DNA of 64,000 bases from DASSUW01 sp963844205 (GTDB taxonomy: Bacteria; Actinomycetota; Thermoleophilia; Solirubrobacterales; Solirubrobacteraceae). The position numbers and the translations under genes are program-made. The notes beneath the pieces are model-generated. The model did no database searches, had not been told where the DNA came from, and worked only from the letters and a program-made list of their open reading frames with translations. This document shows, in pieces, positions 7,679-16,375 of the stretch (within the stretch, counting starts at the first letter, position 1; every line of letters starts with the position of its first letter). The stretch spans positions 2,310,777 through 2,374,776 of the forward strand of contig CAWJNK010000001.1 in NCBI GenBank assembly GCA_963844205.1. Reading direction: 5' to 3'.

Positions 7679-9003
7679 CCGCCGAGCGCCTGTCCGCCCT
7701 CGACGCCTCGTTCCTCGCCGTCGAGAGCCCGACGATGCCGATGCACGTCGGCTGGGTGGCGCAGTTCGACCCGCCCGAGGACGGCCCGCGCCCCACCGCG
7801 CAGGACCTGCTCGACCACGTCGCCGAGCGGATGGAGCACTCCCACCGCTACCGCCAGAAGCTGGCCGGCGTCCCGCTCGGCGTCCACGAGCCGGTGTGGG
7901 TCGACGACCCGGACTTCGACCCCGCCCGCCACCTGCACGCCGCCGGCGCCGGCGACCTCGACGAGCTGGTCGACGACGTCCTGTCGATCCCGCTCGAGCG
8001 CGACCGCCCGCTGTGGGAGATGTGGGCGACCGACGACCTCGCCATCGTCGGCAAGGCGCACCACTGCATGGTCGACGGCACGGCGGTGGTCGAGCTCGGC
8101 AACCTGCTGCTCGACGCCAAGCCCGATGCGCCCGGACCGGAGGCGGCGACGTGGCCCGCTGCCCCCGAGCCGACCCCAGGCCAGCGGCTCGGCCGCGCGA
8201 TCGCCGACCGCACCGGCGAGGCCGCCTCGCTCCTCGCCGCCCCGCTGAAGCTGCGCCCGAAGACCGTCACCGGCGGCGCCCGGCTGCTCGCGCACACCGT
8301 GTTCGCCCCCGCGCCCGGCTCGCCGCTCAACCGCGCGGTCTCGCCGCGGCGCCACCACATCCGGCACACGCGCACGCTCGACGACGTGCGAACCGTTCGC
8401 CGCCACTTCCGCGTCACGCCGAACGACGTCGTGCTCGCCACCTGCGCCGGCGCCCTGCGTCGCTTCGCCACCCGCCGCGGCGAGCCGCCGCAGGCGCTCA
8501 AGGTCATGGTCCCCGCCGACGTGCGCACGAGCGACGACCCGGCCGCCAGCGGCAACCGCATCTCGTTCGTCTTCATCGAGCTGCCCTGCCACGAACCGGA
8601 CCCGGTGGAGCGGCTCAACGCCGTCCACCGCGCCACCGACCAGCGGCGGCGCGACGGCGAGGCCGAGGACCTCGACGCCGCGTTCCGCGTGCTCGCGCTC
8701 ACCCCCGGGCCGGTCCAGCGCGCATTCGCGCACGCGTTCGCGCACCCGCGCCTGTTCAACCTCACGATCTCCAGCGTCCCGGGGCCCGCCGTCCCCCGCT
8801 ACCTGAGCGGCTGCCGGCTCCGGGAGGTCCACTCCGCGGTCCCGCTCGGCGCCGCCCACGCGCTCTCGATCGGCGTCGTCACCGTCGCCGGCAACGTCTG
8901 CTTCGGGATCTCCTCCGACCCTTCCATCCTGCCGGACGCCGACGCCCTCGCGGACGACCTCGCCGCGTCGCTGGACGAGCTGCTGGAGCGCGCCGATGCC
9001 TGA
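7675..9003 (+). CDS. Wax ester synthase / diacylglycerol O-acyltransferase (WS/DGAT)
   Basis: 442 residues, normal for the WES_acyltransf family. It opens with RLSALDASFLAVESPTMPMHVG, carries the catalytic HHxxxDG motif (HHCMVDG, residues 129-135) and the condensation-domain-like C-terminal half (FNLTISSVPGP, then LSIGVVTVAGNVCFGISSDP). It transfers acyl groups from acyl-CoA to fatty alcohols or diacylglycerol to make storage wax esters or triacylglycerol at the membrane or lipid bodies. Four-base overlap with the hydrolase upstream and eight-base overlap with the HD gene downstream indicate one operon. Confidence 0.93.
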   Translation: MTAERLSALDASFLAVESPTMPMHVGWVAQFDPPEDGPRPTAQDLLDHVAERMEHSHRYRQKLAGVPLGVHEPVWVDDPDFDPARHLHAAGAGDLDELVDDVLSIPLERDRPLWEMWATDDLAIVGKAHHCMVDGTAVVELGNLLLDAKPDAPGPEAATWPAAPEPTPGQRLGRAIADRTGEAASLLAAPLKLRPKTVTGGARLLAHTVFAPAPGSPLNRAVSPRRHHIRHTRTLDDVRTVRRHFRVTPNDVVLATCAGALRRFATRRGEPPQALKVMVPADVRTSDDPAASGNRISFVFIELPCHEPDPVERLNAVHRATDQRRRDGEAEDLDAAFRVLALTPGPVQRAFAHAFAHPRLFNLTISSVPGPAVPRYLSGCRLREVHSAVPLGAAHALSIGVVTVAGNVCFGISSDPSILPDADALADDLAASLDELLERADA

Positions 9004-9802
9004 GGTCCCGCTGCGCGACGCGATCGCGGCCATGAACATCCACGCGCCCAGCGAGCGCAACCGCAAGCTCGCCGGGTTCCTGGCCGCGGCGAACGCCGAC
9101 ACCCGGCTCAAGGCGCGCTGGCACGCCGCCCAGATCAACGCCGAACGGCTCGAGATGAGCGACCACTCGTGGGTGCACCTGCAGATCGTGCTCAACCGCG
9201 CGCTGCGTCTCTTCCGGCTGCTGCGGCAGGGCGGCGTGGAGTCAACGCTCGAGCGGGACTACGGCCTGCACCCGCGCGACGCCGAGGTCGTGGTCGCCGC
9301 CGGCTGCCTGCTGCACGACCTCGGCATGTCGATCCACCGCATCGACCACGAGGCCTACAGCCTCTTCCTCGCCGCCGACCACCTCGACGAGCTGCTGGCC
9401 GACGTCTACGAGGAGCCGGAGCGCACGATCGTCTCCTCCGAGGCGCTGCACGCGATCATCGGCCACCGCAGCGGCGGGCGCCCGCTCACGGTCGAGGCCG
9501 GCGTCGTCCGCGTGGCAGACGCGCTCGACATGGAGCACGGCCGGTCGCGCGTCGCCGTCGAGACCCACCTGCCGAACATCCACTCGCTGTCGGCGGCGGC
9601 GATCGACGAGGTGCGCATCCTGCCCGGCGAGCAGCGCACGGTCCGCGTCGAGATCGACATGAACAACTCCGCCGGCGTGTTCCAGGTCGACGAGCTGCTC
9701 GCGCGCAAGCTCCGCGGCTCGGGCCTCGAGGACCACATCGAGGTGGTGGCCCAGATCGAGGCCGAGCACGAGAAGCGGCTGCTGACGGTCTACCGGATCT
9801 AG
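8996..9802 (+). CDS. HD-domain metal-dependent phosphohydrolase
   Basis: 268 residues. Metal ligands of the HD superfamily are visible as H in DHSWVHLQIV, HD in AGCLLHDLGMSIHRIDHE, H in IIGHRS and D in VRVADALDMEHGRSR. The C-terminal part (QRTVRVEIDMNN to HEKRLLTVYRI) is an alpha/beta tail of unknown role. The substrate is not predictable. The gene overlaps the WS/DGAT gene by eight bases and converges on the DHFR-like gene with a four-base overlap at its stop. Pairing with a lipid-storage gene hints at nucleotide-linked regulation, which is speculative. Confidence 0.8.
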   Translation: MPEVPLRDAIAAMNIHAPSERNRKLAGFLAAANADTRLKARWHAAQINAERLEMSDHSWVHLQIVLNRALRLFRLLRQGGVESTLERDYGLHPRDAEVVVAAGCLLHDLGMSIHRIDHEAYSLFLAADHLDELLADVYEEPERTIVSSEALHAIIGHRSGGRPLTVEAGVVRVADALDMEHGRSRVAVETHLPNIHSLSAAAIDEVRILPGEQRTVRVEIDMNNSAGVFQVDELLARKLRGSGLEDHIEVVAQIEAEHEKRLLTVYRI

Positions 9803-10359
9803 CGCCTGAGCACCATGATCGCCACGCCCTCGCCGACGCTCCTGAGGTCGGTGAGCTTGAGGGTCTTCTTGTCGCTGGTCTCGCCGAACAGCCGCCGGCC
9901 GGCGCCGAGGACCACCGGGAACACCATCAGGCGCAGCTCGTCGACGAGGTCGCGCTCGAGCAGCTGCTGGACGACGCTGACGCTGCCGTGGACGACCACG
10001 TCGCCGTCCTGCTCCCGCTTGACCCGCTCGGCCGCCTCGGCGACGTCGCCCTCGAGCACCGTGGTGTTCCCCCACGCCGGGTCCTGGAGCGTCGACGACA
10101 GGACGTACTTCGGCATCGTGTTGAACTTGTCGGCGAACTCGCCCTCGCGCTCCGGCCACGCCTTGGCGAAGCCCTCGTAGGTCTCACGCCCGAGCAGCAG
10201 CGCGTCCGAGCCCATCGTTTCGTCGAGCTTGAACTGGTTGCCCTCGTCGCCGCGCTCGAAGGCGAAGCTCCAGCCGCCGTGCTTGAAGTCCTCGGAGCCG
10301 CCGGGGTCCTCGACCACGCCGTCGAGGGAGATGAATTCGGTCACGACGATCCTGCCCAT
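9799..10359 (-). CDS. Dihydrofolate reductase family protein (RibD C-terminal domain)
   Basis: 186 residues with typical landmarks: MGRIVVTEFISLDGVVEDPGG, LLLGRETYEGFAKAWPEREG, KYVLSSTLQDPAW, VVVHGSVSVVQQLL, VDELRLMVFPVVLGAGRRLFG. This is an NADPH-binding reductase fold and the substrate is unknown. An AGGAGG ribosome site lies seven bases before the ATG. It is divergent from the ArsR/AHSA1 pair, an arrangement seen repeatedly in actinobacteria, and is probably controlled by that ArsR protein. Confidence 0.88.
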   Translation of the reverse strand: MGRIVVTEFISLDGVVEDPGGSEDFKHGGWSFAFERGDEGNQFKLDETMGSDALLLGRETYEGFAKAWPEREGEFADKFNTMPKYVLSSTLQDPAWGNTTVLEGDVAEAAERVKREQDGDVVVHGSVSVVQQLLERDLVDELRLMVFPVVLGAGRRLFGETSDKKTLKLTDLRSVGEGVAIMVLRR

Positions 10360-10410
10360 GGGGAGCCTCCTGAAGGGGTCTGGGGAGCAAGCTACTATTC
10401 AATCTATCAA
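10360..10410. promoter_or_regulatory. Divergent promoter region, DHFR-like / ArsR
   Basis: The 51-base gap holds TACTAT at 10393-10398, a good -10 for the ArsR gene. It is followed by TCAATCTATCAATTGA, an AT-rich near-palindrome (TCAATTGA core) unlike the GC-rich surroundings and a plausible ArsR operator. There is no ribosome site before the TTG at 10411, so the ArsR transcript is probably leaderless or nearly so. Confidence 0.5.
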
Positions 10411-10737
10411 TTGAGGACTGAACTAGCGGACTCACTCAACAGCACCTTCGCGGCGCTGGCCGACCCGACCCGCCGCGCGATCCTCGACCGGCTCGAGGAG
10501 CGCGGCGAGGCGACCGTGAGCGAGCTCGCCGAGCCGTTCCCGATCAGCCTCCAGGCGGTCTCGATGCACCTCAAGGTGCTGGAGCAGGCCGGCCTCATCA
10601 CCCGCGGCCGCCGGGCGCAGCTCCGCCCGTCGCGGGTCGAGGGCGAGCGGATGCGGGAGGCCGTCGAATGGCTGCTGAAGTACCGTCGCTTCTGGGACGA
10701 CAGCTTCGACGCGCTGGAGGCACGGCTGAGTGAGTGA
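10411..10737 (+). CDS. ArsR-family winged-helix transcriptional regulator
   Basis: 108 residues from TTG 10411 (reads MRTELADSLNSTFAALADPTRR). The ArsR block FAALADPTRRAILDRLEERGEATVSELA is followed by the recognition helix region PISLQAVSMHLKVLEQAGLI and a basic wing (RGRRAQLRPSR). No Cys metal site is present, so this is the non-metal subclass that accompanies AHSA1/SRPBCC genes. It overlaps the AHSA1 gene by eight bases. The frame continues upstream without a better start; the TTG is chosen from the family's usual N-terminus and the nearby -10 element. Confidence 0.85.
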   Translation: MRTELADSLNSTFAALADPTRRAILDRLEERGEATVSELAEPFPISLQAVSMHLKVLEQAGLITRGRRAQLRPSRVEGERMREAVEWLLKYRRFWDDSFDALEARLSE

Positions 10738-11161
10738 CGGCATCACGCTGGTCCGCGTGTTCGACGCGCCGCGCGAGCGCGTGTGGAAGGAGTGGACCGA
10801 GCCCGAGCGGTTCGCCGATTGGTTCGGCGGCCCGCAGAACGAGATCCCGCTGCCCTCGGTGTCGATGGACGTCCGGGTCGGAGGTGCCTGGCAGCTCACC
10901 ATGCGGACGGCCCGCGGCGACATCCTCTGGCACGGCGAATATCACGAGGTCGTCGAGCCCTCGCGGCTCGTGCTCACGATGTGCGACCGGCCTCCGGACG
11001 AGACCGGGTACGAGCTCGTGATCGTCGACCTCGTCGATCTCGGCGATGGCCGGACCGAGATGCGGTTCGAGCAGCGCGGGCGGATGTCGCCGGAGCAGTA
11101 CCGGGCTGCCGGCTCCGGCTGGTCCGGATTTTTCGATCGGATCGATGAGCGCCTTCGGTAG
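10730..11161 (+). CDS. SRPBCC (AHSA1-type START-like) domain protein
   Basis: 143 residues. The AHSA1 pattern is plain: VRVFDAPRERVWKEWTEPERFADWFGGP, then VDVRVGGAWQ-like text (MDVRVGGAWQLTM), GEYHEVVEPSRLVLT and the C-terminal helix GWSGFFDRIDERL. This START-like fold binds a hydrophobic ligand in a deep pocket, unknown here. The GTG start lies inside the ArsR gene, so the pair is translationally coupled. ArsR-AHSA1 pairs are common in actinobacteria. Confidence 0.87.
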   Translation: MSDGITLVRVFDAPRERVWKEWTEPERFADWFGGPQNEIPLPSVSMDVRVGGAWQLTMRTARGDILWHGEYHEVVEPSRLVLTMCDRPPDETGYELVIVDLVDLGDGRTEMRFEQRGRMSPEQYRAAGSGWSGFFDRIDERLR

Positions 11162-11173
11162 GGTTTGCTCGAG

Positions 11174-11587
11174 ATGGCCCGTTCCTCCACGCTCAGGGCA
11201 TCGGACGCCGATCGCGACGCGGTCGCCGAGCGGCTGCGGCAGGCCGCCGTGGAGGGCCGGCTCGAGCCGTGGGAGCTGGAGCAGCGGCTGCACACGGCGC
11301 TGCGGGCGCGCACGTACGGCGAGCTCGACCCGCTGCTGCGCGACCTTCCGCCGCGATCGGTCGCCCGTCGCCGGCCGGCGGTCTCGCCCGGCCCGACCGC
11401 CGGCCTCGTCGCGCTCGTGGCCGTGCGGCTCGTCGTGACGCTGGTGATCGTCGCCGCGCTCATGTTCGCCTTCGCCGTCACCGCCGCGTGGTGGCTGCTC
11501 GGCCTCATCGTCTGGGTCACCGTGCGCAGCACCCGACGCTCCTGCGGCTCCTGGCACCGGCCGCCGCGCGCCCGCCGCGTCTACTGA
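11174..11587 (+). CDS. DUF1707 domain membrane protein
   Basis: 137 residues from ATG 11174; a TTG three codons upstream is possible. Residues about 4-53 are the DUF1707 domain (LRASDADRDAVAERLRQAA, then EGRLEPWELEQRL, then ARTYGELDPLLRDLP). A hydrophobic stretch at about 72-117 makes one or two membrane spans, followed by a basic tail. DUF1707 is widespread in actinobacteria next to small membrane proteins; its biochemical role is unknown. A TAGGGT hexamer at 11159-11164 may be its -10 element. Confidence 0.8.
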   Translation: MARSSTLRASDADRDAVAERLRQAAVEGRLEPWELEQRLHTALRARTYGELDPLLRDLPPRSVARRRPAVSPGPTAGLVALVAVRLVVTLVIVAALMFAFAVTAAWWLLGLIVWVTVRSTRRSCGSWHRPPRARRVY

Positions 11588-11626
11588 CCCTTGCCTCAGC
11601 GCCCTCGCCCGCCATAGAGTTGGGCG

Positions 11627-13357
11627 GTGAGGCGGGCGATGGTGACGGCGGTGCTGGCGCTGATGGCGATCGCGCCGTCGTCCGCGCAGGCGCAGAGCAC
11701 GTACGCCGACCTCGTCACGTCGACTCCCGGCCTGACCGCGTACTGGCGGCTCGCCGGCGGAGCCCCCGGCGCCCTGGTCGGAGATCCCGACACCTCGACC
11801 CGCTTCGACGGCGTCGACGACGAGTTTCAGGGCAGCAGCGGCGTGGCGGTCGGCACCCTGGAGGGCTGGTTCGTCTGGGAGGCCGGGGTCGCCGTCATGC
11901 GCGACTCGACGGCCTCGGGAGGCTGGATCCTCGCGTTCGACAGCGGCGGCCGGGTCGCGTACCGGGTCGCCGGCACGACGCTCGCCACGTCGCTCGCGAC
12001 CGCCGACCTGCGCGCCGGCTGGCACCACGTCGTGCTCACCGTCGCGGACGGCGCGACCGCGTTCTACCTCGACGGCGAGCGGGTCCACAGCGGCGCGGCC
12101 CCGAACGCGGCCGCCCCGACCATGCCGTGGCACGTCATGCGCAACGGCACGACGACCCAGTACTCGCGCGGGCGCGCCGACGAGGTCGCCGTCTACGACA
12201 CCGCCCTCCCGCCGGAGACGATCCGCGAGCACTTCCAGGCCGCGGCGAGGCCCGCGACGGCCGACCTCCTGCGCGCCTACTCGCCGCACCTTCGCTACGA
12301 GGCGCAGGAGACCTACTTCGCCGACTCCGCCGCCGAGATGACCGACAACTTCGTCGCCGGATCGCGGCAGAACGTCCTCGTCGGCGGGAGCGGCGCCCGC
12401 ATCGCGGCCGCCAACCCGGCCGACCCGCTGCCCAACCTCTCGCTCGCCTTCCTGGGCGACCCCACGTACGCGAACGGCACCGCGGCCACGACGTCCGACT
12501 ACCTCGACGCCGCGAACGGCTTCTACCAGCAGGACGCCCAGCGGATGCGCGCCGCCGGCTACCGCGACCGCGTCTACGGGCGCGCCGTAACTGCGGGCGG
12601 GAAGGCCTGGCTGCAGTACTGGCTGTTCTCCTACTACAACCCGCAGAACGTCCTCGGCTTCGGCGTCCACGAGGGCGACTGGGAGTTCATCCAGGTCGGC
12701 CTCGACACCGACGGCGTGCCGGACGTCGCCACCTACGCCCAGCACAGCGGCGGCGAGCGTTGCGCGTGGAGCCGGGTCGTCAAGTCCGGGGCCGCGCCGG
12801 TCGTCTACGTCGCGCTCGCCTCGCACGCGTCGTACGTCTCGTCCGGCGTGAACCCGCGCGGGTTCTATCCCGACGACTACCACCGGGGCGGCGGCTACCA
12901 GGTGCGTCCGGCGCTCGAGATCGTCACGCCGAGCACGCCGTTCATGGCTTGGCGCGGCAAGTGGGGCGCGTCGAGCTCGAGCCCGGTCGCGCCGCGCCGG
13001 CAGGCCAAGTGGGGCGATCCGAACGCGTTCAATGCGAACGCCTCGGCCTGCACGGTCGGCACCGCCCAGGCGTCCGCGACCGCGAGCGCGCTCCGTGCCG
13101 ATGTCGCCCCGCCACGGATCACCGCACGCCGGACCAACGAGCGTGCCACGGTCCGCTACCGGTCGAGCGCGGCGACCGTGCTCATCAGCATCGCGCGGTC
13201 GGGCGCACCGGACGTCGCGGTCGCCCGTCGCGCCCGCGGCCCGCGCGGCGCCGTCACGCTTCGCCTGCCGCCCGGCAGCGGCCCCTACGCCGTGAGCGCG
13301 AGCGCGTTCGACAGCCGCGGCGGCCGCAGCCCGATCGTCACGACGCCCGTGCGCTGA
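11627..13357 (+). CDS. Secreted LamG-like lectin domain plus Vps62-related domain protein
   Basis: 576 residues. Signal peptide at about 1-23 (ends SSAQAQ). Residues about 28-205 are a concanavalin A/LamG-type jelly roll (LTAYWRLAGG, FDGVDDEFQG, GWHHVVLTVADG). Residues about 215-460 match the Vps62-type domain (YSPHLRYEAQETYF, LQYWLFSYYNPQN, HEGDWEFIQVGLD, YVALASHASYVSSG), and a beta-rich tail follows. It is probably a surface protein that binds or acts on polysaccharide; no activity can be assigned. TAGAGT at 11615-11620 sits six bases before the GTG, pointing to a leaderless transcript. Its end overlaps the convergent DUF3891 gene by 20 bases. Confidence 0.8.
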   Translation: MRRAMVTAVLALMAIAPSSAQAQSTYADLVTSTPGLTAYWRLAGGAPGALVGDPDTSTRFDGVDDEFQGSSGVAVGTLEGWFVWEAGVAVMRDSTASGGWILAFDSGGRVAYRVAGTTLATSLATADLRAGWHHVVLTVADGATAFYLDGERVHSGAAPNAAAPTMPWHVMRNGTTTQYSRGRADEVAVYDTALPPETIREHFQAAARPATADLLRAYSPHLRYEAQETYFADSAAEMTDNFVAGSRQNVLVGGSGARIAAANPADPLPNLSLAFLGDPTYANGTAATTSDYLDAANGFYQQDAQRMRAAGYRDRVYGRAVTAGGKAWLQYWLFSYYNPQNVLGFGVHEGDWEFIQVGLDTDGVPDVATYAQHSGGERCAWSRVVKSGAAPVVYVALASHASYVSSGVNPRGFYPDDYHRGGGYQVRPALEIVTPSTPFMAWRGKWGASSSSPVAPRRQAKWGDPNAFNANASACTVGTAQASATASALRADVAPPRITARRTNERATVRYRSSAATVLISIARSGAPDVAVARRARGPRGAVTLRLPPGSGPYAVSASAFDSRGGRSPIVTTPVR

Positions 13358-14081
13358 GCTCGACGTCGATCGTCTCCCACGACGCCGCCTCGAGCGCCGC
13401 GCGCATCGCGGCCTCGTCGTCGAACCGGCCGCTCAACCGGCGGCCCTCGCAGCGGAGCGTCACGGCCGGCTCGCGGAACGGCCACGGCTCGAGCCCGGCC
13501 GAGCTCACCTCGACGTCGACCTCGCCCTTCGCCGCCGGCACCGCCGACAGCGTGAACGGCGCCCAACCCAGCAGCAGGCCGAGCGAGAGCGAGTCCCACG
13601 TCCACACCAGCCGCTGGTTGCGGCGCACGATCCGCGGGTCGGCCCGCAGGCCGGCCAGCAGCGCCTCCTGCAGCTCGCGCTGCCCGTCGAGGAACGCCCG
13701 CACGCGATCCACGTCGGCCGGCGAGAGCCGCCCGAGGTCGCGCCGGTCGTACAGGGCGGTGCCGTGCATGGAGACGAGCAGCGCGGCGTAGCGGCTCTGC
13801 GACAGCACCAGCGGCGCCGCGCTCCACCAGATCTCGAGGTGGTCGTCGAGCGGGAGCTCCATGAACGACCGCGGCAGCCCCGTGTCCGGGTTCAGCGTCG
13901 GCCGCCGCTCCCACGCCGCCATCCCGAGGTCGTGCTGCTCGGCCGCCAGGCACACCTCCTCCCACGGCTCGACGGCGCCGAACCGCTCGTTCCCCCACGC
14001 CCGCGCGAGCTGCCCGGACAGCCACGCGTGCGCGGGCTGGCCGATCGCGATCACGTCATCGCCGTCGCGCCGGAGCAGCAT
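13338..14081 (-). CDS. DUF3891 family protein
   Basis: 247 residues. The DUF3891 pattern is clear: MLLRRDGDDVIAIGQPAHAWLSGQLA, EVCLAAEQHDLGMAAWE (an HD-like QHD pair), GLPRSFMELPLDDHLEIW, YAALLVSMHGTALY and LVWTWDSLSLGLLLGW. The conserved His/Asp residues resemble HD-fold metal ligands, but the function of the family is not established. It is divergent from the MMPL exporter gene. Confidence 0.88.
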   Translation of the reverse strand: MLLRRDGDDVIAIGQPAHAWLSGQLARAWGNERFGAVEPWEEVCLAAEQHDLGMAAWERRPTLNPDTGLPRSFMELPLDDHLEIWWSAAPLVLSQSRYAALLVSMHGTALYDRRDLGRLSPADVDRVRAFLDGQRELQEALLAGLRADPRIVRRNQRLVWTWDSLSLGLLLGWAPFTLSAVPAAKGEVDVEVSSAGLEPWPFREPAVTLRCEGRRLSGRFDDEAAMRAALEAASWETIDVELSARAS

Positions 14082-14154
14082 CAGTCGGTTCTCACTGGGG
14101 GCACCCGCACGCGAGGGTACGGCTAACGCGAGCGAACTAGCGGCGACGCCCGGC

Positions 14155-14160
14155 TAGCGT
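14155..14160 (+). promoter_or_regulatory. TAGCGT -10 element, leaderless promoter for the MMPL gene
   Basis: TAGCGT ends seven bases before the ATG at 14168. There is no room for a ribosome site, so translation probably starts on a leaderless mRNA. The same hexamer and gap occur before the LAL gene at 39674. Confidence 0.55.
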
Positions 14161-14167
14161 CCGGCCG

Positions 14168-16327
14168 ATGCGCAAGATTGCAGCCTGGTGCCACGACCGG
14201 CGCCGCACCGTGATTGGCCTCTGGGTCGCCGCGTTCGTCCTCTTCGCCGCCCTGTGGGGCACGGCCGCGGGTGAGTTCGTCAACAACTTCAGCCTCCCCG
14301 GCACGGAGTCCCAGCGGGCCTATGACCTCCTCAAGGACCGCTTCCCCGAGCAGTCGGGTGACACCGCCAGCGTCGTCTTCGCCGTCAAGGACGGCACCGT
14401 GCTCGACCAGTCCCACCGCCCGGCGATCGAGCAGGTCCGCGCCACGATCGAGAAGTCGCCCGAGGTGCGCGCCGTCGGCGACCCGTACGCGGAGGGCGCC
14501 CCCGTCTCGAAGGACGGCCGGATCACGTTCGCCCAGATCCAGCTCGCCAAGGGCGCCGGAGAGGCCGACGTCGCCGGGATCAAGACGATGGCCGAGAACA
14601 CGCTCAAGCTCGACGGCAAGGACGGCGTCCAAGTGGCGCTGGGCGGCGACATCATCCACTGGTCGACCGCCGAGCAGGGCGGCGCCGGGGAGATCTTCGG
14701 CGTCCTCGTGGCCGCGGTCGTGCTGTTCCTCACGCTCGGCTTGGTCGCGATGTGGCTGCCGCTGCTCAACGCCCTGTTCGCGATCATCGTGAGCCTCGGG
14801 CTCATGGCCGTGATCGGCACCCGCCTGCTCGACGTCGTCGACTGGTCGCCGCAGCTCGCGGCGATGATCGGCATCGGCGTCGGCATCGACTACGCGCTGC
14901 TCATCCTCAACCGCTTCCGATTGGAACGCGGGTCCGGGCGCGACGTGCGGGAGGCGACGCTGACCGCGCTCGACACGTCCGGCCGCGCCGTCCTGTTCGC
15001 GGGCATCGTCGTGGTGATCGCGATGCTCGGCATGATCCTGCTCGGCATCTCGTTCCTCTACGGCCCGGCCATCGGCGCCGCGCTCTCGGTGCTGTTCACG
15101 ATGTTCGCCGCGCTGACGCTGACACCCGCGATCATGGGCAGCTGGATCGGCCGGCACATCAAGCCGGCCGGCAACGGCACCGCCGGCGAGGACCTTGCGG
15201 ACCGCGAGACCGGCTTCGCCGCGCGCTGGAGCCGCTTCGTGGCGGACCATCCGCTGCCGGTGGCCATCCTCGCGCTCGCGGTGCTGATCACGATCGCGCT
15301 GCCCGCGCTCCACATCCGCCTGGCCAGCAGCGACGCCAGCACGTACAAGAAGGACGACACCGCGCGCATCGCCTACGACCTGCAGAAGGAGGGCTTCGGC
15401 CCGGGCTTCAGCGCCCCGCTCCTGCTCGCGGTCGAGCTGCCGCGCTCCGGCGGGGACGCCGCGCTCACGCAGATCGGCGACGCCCTGCGCGGTCAGGCCG
15501 GGATCGCCGACGTCCTGCCGCCCCAGCTCAACGAGAAGGGCGACACGGCGACGATGATCGCCTACCCGACGAGCACGCCGCAGGAGGAGCGCACCGACCA
15601 GACGGTGCGGCAGGCGCGCGACGAGACGCTCCCGCCGATCGAGAAGGCGACCGGCGCGCGGGTGTCGATCGGCGGCACGACGGCGTCGAACCTCGACTTC
15701 GCGCAGACGATCCGCGACAAGCTGCCGCTGTTCATCGGCGTCGTGGTCGGGCTGTCGCTGCTGCTGCTCGCGGTCGTCTTCCGCTCGCTGCTGATCCCGA
15801 TCAAGGCCGGCATCTTCAACCTGTTGTCGATCGCCGGCGCGTTCGGCGTGGTGACGTTCATCTTCCAGGACGGCAACCTCGCCGGCCTGTTCGGCGACGC
15901 CACCGGCCCGATCGAGTCGTTCCTGCCGATCATGGTCTTCGCGGTCGTGTTCGGCCTGTCGATGGACTACGAGGTGTTCCTCGTCTCGCGCATGCACGAG
16001 GAGTGGGTCCACACCCGCGACGCGCGCTACGCGGTGCGCCACGGGCTGGCCATGACCGGCCGCGTGGTGACGGCGGCGGCGATCATCATGATCGCGGTCT
16101 TCGGCGCCTTCGCGATCGGCAACGAGCGGGCTCTGGCCATGATGGGCGTCGGCTTCGCGTCGGCGATCTTCATCGACGCGTTCATCATCCGGCTCCTGCT
16201 GCTGCCGGCGGTGATGCACCTCGTCGGCCCGGCGATGTGGTGGATGCCGAGCTGGCTCGACAAGCGCCTGCCGCACCTCAACATCGAGCGGCCCGACGAG
16301 GCGCTCCCAGCGCCGGCCGCCGGCTGA
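14168..16327 (+). CDS. MMPL family RND transporter
   Basis: 719 residues with two MMPL halves. Each half has one membrane span, a large extracytoplasmic loop and a cluster of spans: first cluster about 175-335, including IGIGVGIDYALLILNRFR; second about 510-690, including VFGLSMDYEVFLVSRMHEEW. The paired GxDYxLL/SMDYEVF motifs carry the acidic residues used for proton coupling. Such proteins export lipids, siderophores or drugs; the cargo here is unknown. A strong terminator follows at 16338-16367. Confidence 0.92.
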   Translation: MRKIAAWCHDRRRTVIGLWVAAFVLFAALWGTAAGEFVNNFSLPGTESQRAYDLLKDRFPEQSGDTASVVFAVKDGTVLDQSHRPAIEQVRATIEKSPEVRAVGDPYAEGAPVSKDGRITFAQIQLAKGAGEADVAGIKTMAENTLKLDGKDGVQVALGGDIIHWSTAEQGGAGEIFGVLVAAVVLFLTLGLVAMWLPLLNALFAIIVSLGLMAVIGTRLLDVVDWSPQLAAMIGIGVGIDYALLILNRFRLERGSGRDVREATLTALDTSGRAVLFAGIVVVIAMLGMILLGISFLYGPAIGAALSVLFTMFAALTLTPAIMGSWIGRHIKPAGNGTAGEDLADRETGFAARWSRFVADHPLPVAILALAVLITIALPALHIRLASSDASTYKKDDTARIAYDLQKEGFGPGFSAPLLLAVELPRSGGDAALTQIGDALRGQAGIADVLPPQLNEKGDTATMIAYPTSTPQEERTDQTVRQARDETLPPIEKATGARVSIGGTTASNLDFAQTIRDKLPLFIGVVVGLSLLLLAVVFRSLLIPIKAGIFNLLSIAGAFGVVTFIFQDGNLAGLFGDATGPIESFLPIMVFAVVFGLSMDYEVFLVSRMHEEWVHTRDARYAVRHGLAMTGRVVTAAAIIMIAVFGAFAIGNERALAMMGVGFASAIFIDAFIIRLLLLPAVMHLVGPAMWWMPSWLDKRLPHLNIERPDEALPAPAAG

Positions 16328-16337
16328 GCGACGTCGC

Positions 16338-16367
16338 GGCGCCCACCGCCGAGCGGCGGTGGGCGCC
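16338..16367. terminator. Hairpin terminator between convergent genes
   Basis: GGCGCCCACCGCC, four-base loop GAGC, GGCGGTGGGCGCC: a perfect 13 bp stem between the MMPL stop (16327) and the converging dehydrogenase stop (16376). No U-run, as is common in high-GC actinobacteria. It probably serves both directions. Confidence 0.8.
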
Positions 16368-16375
16368 TGCCACCG

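Noticed and set aside
6985..9195. A 736-codon minus-strand frame across the hydrolase, WS/DGAT and HD genes
   Set aside because: Spans three well-supported plus-strand genes and shows only Arg/Gly/Ala-biased text without domains.
14123..16276. A 717-codon open frame antisense to the MMPL gene
   Set aside because: It is rich in R, E, D, H and A with no fold-like pattern, as expected for the shadow of a high-GC gene; the MMPL reading is unambiguous.
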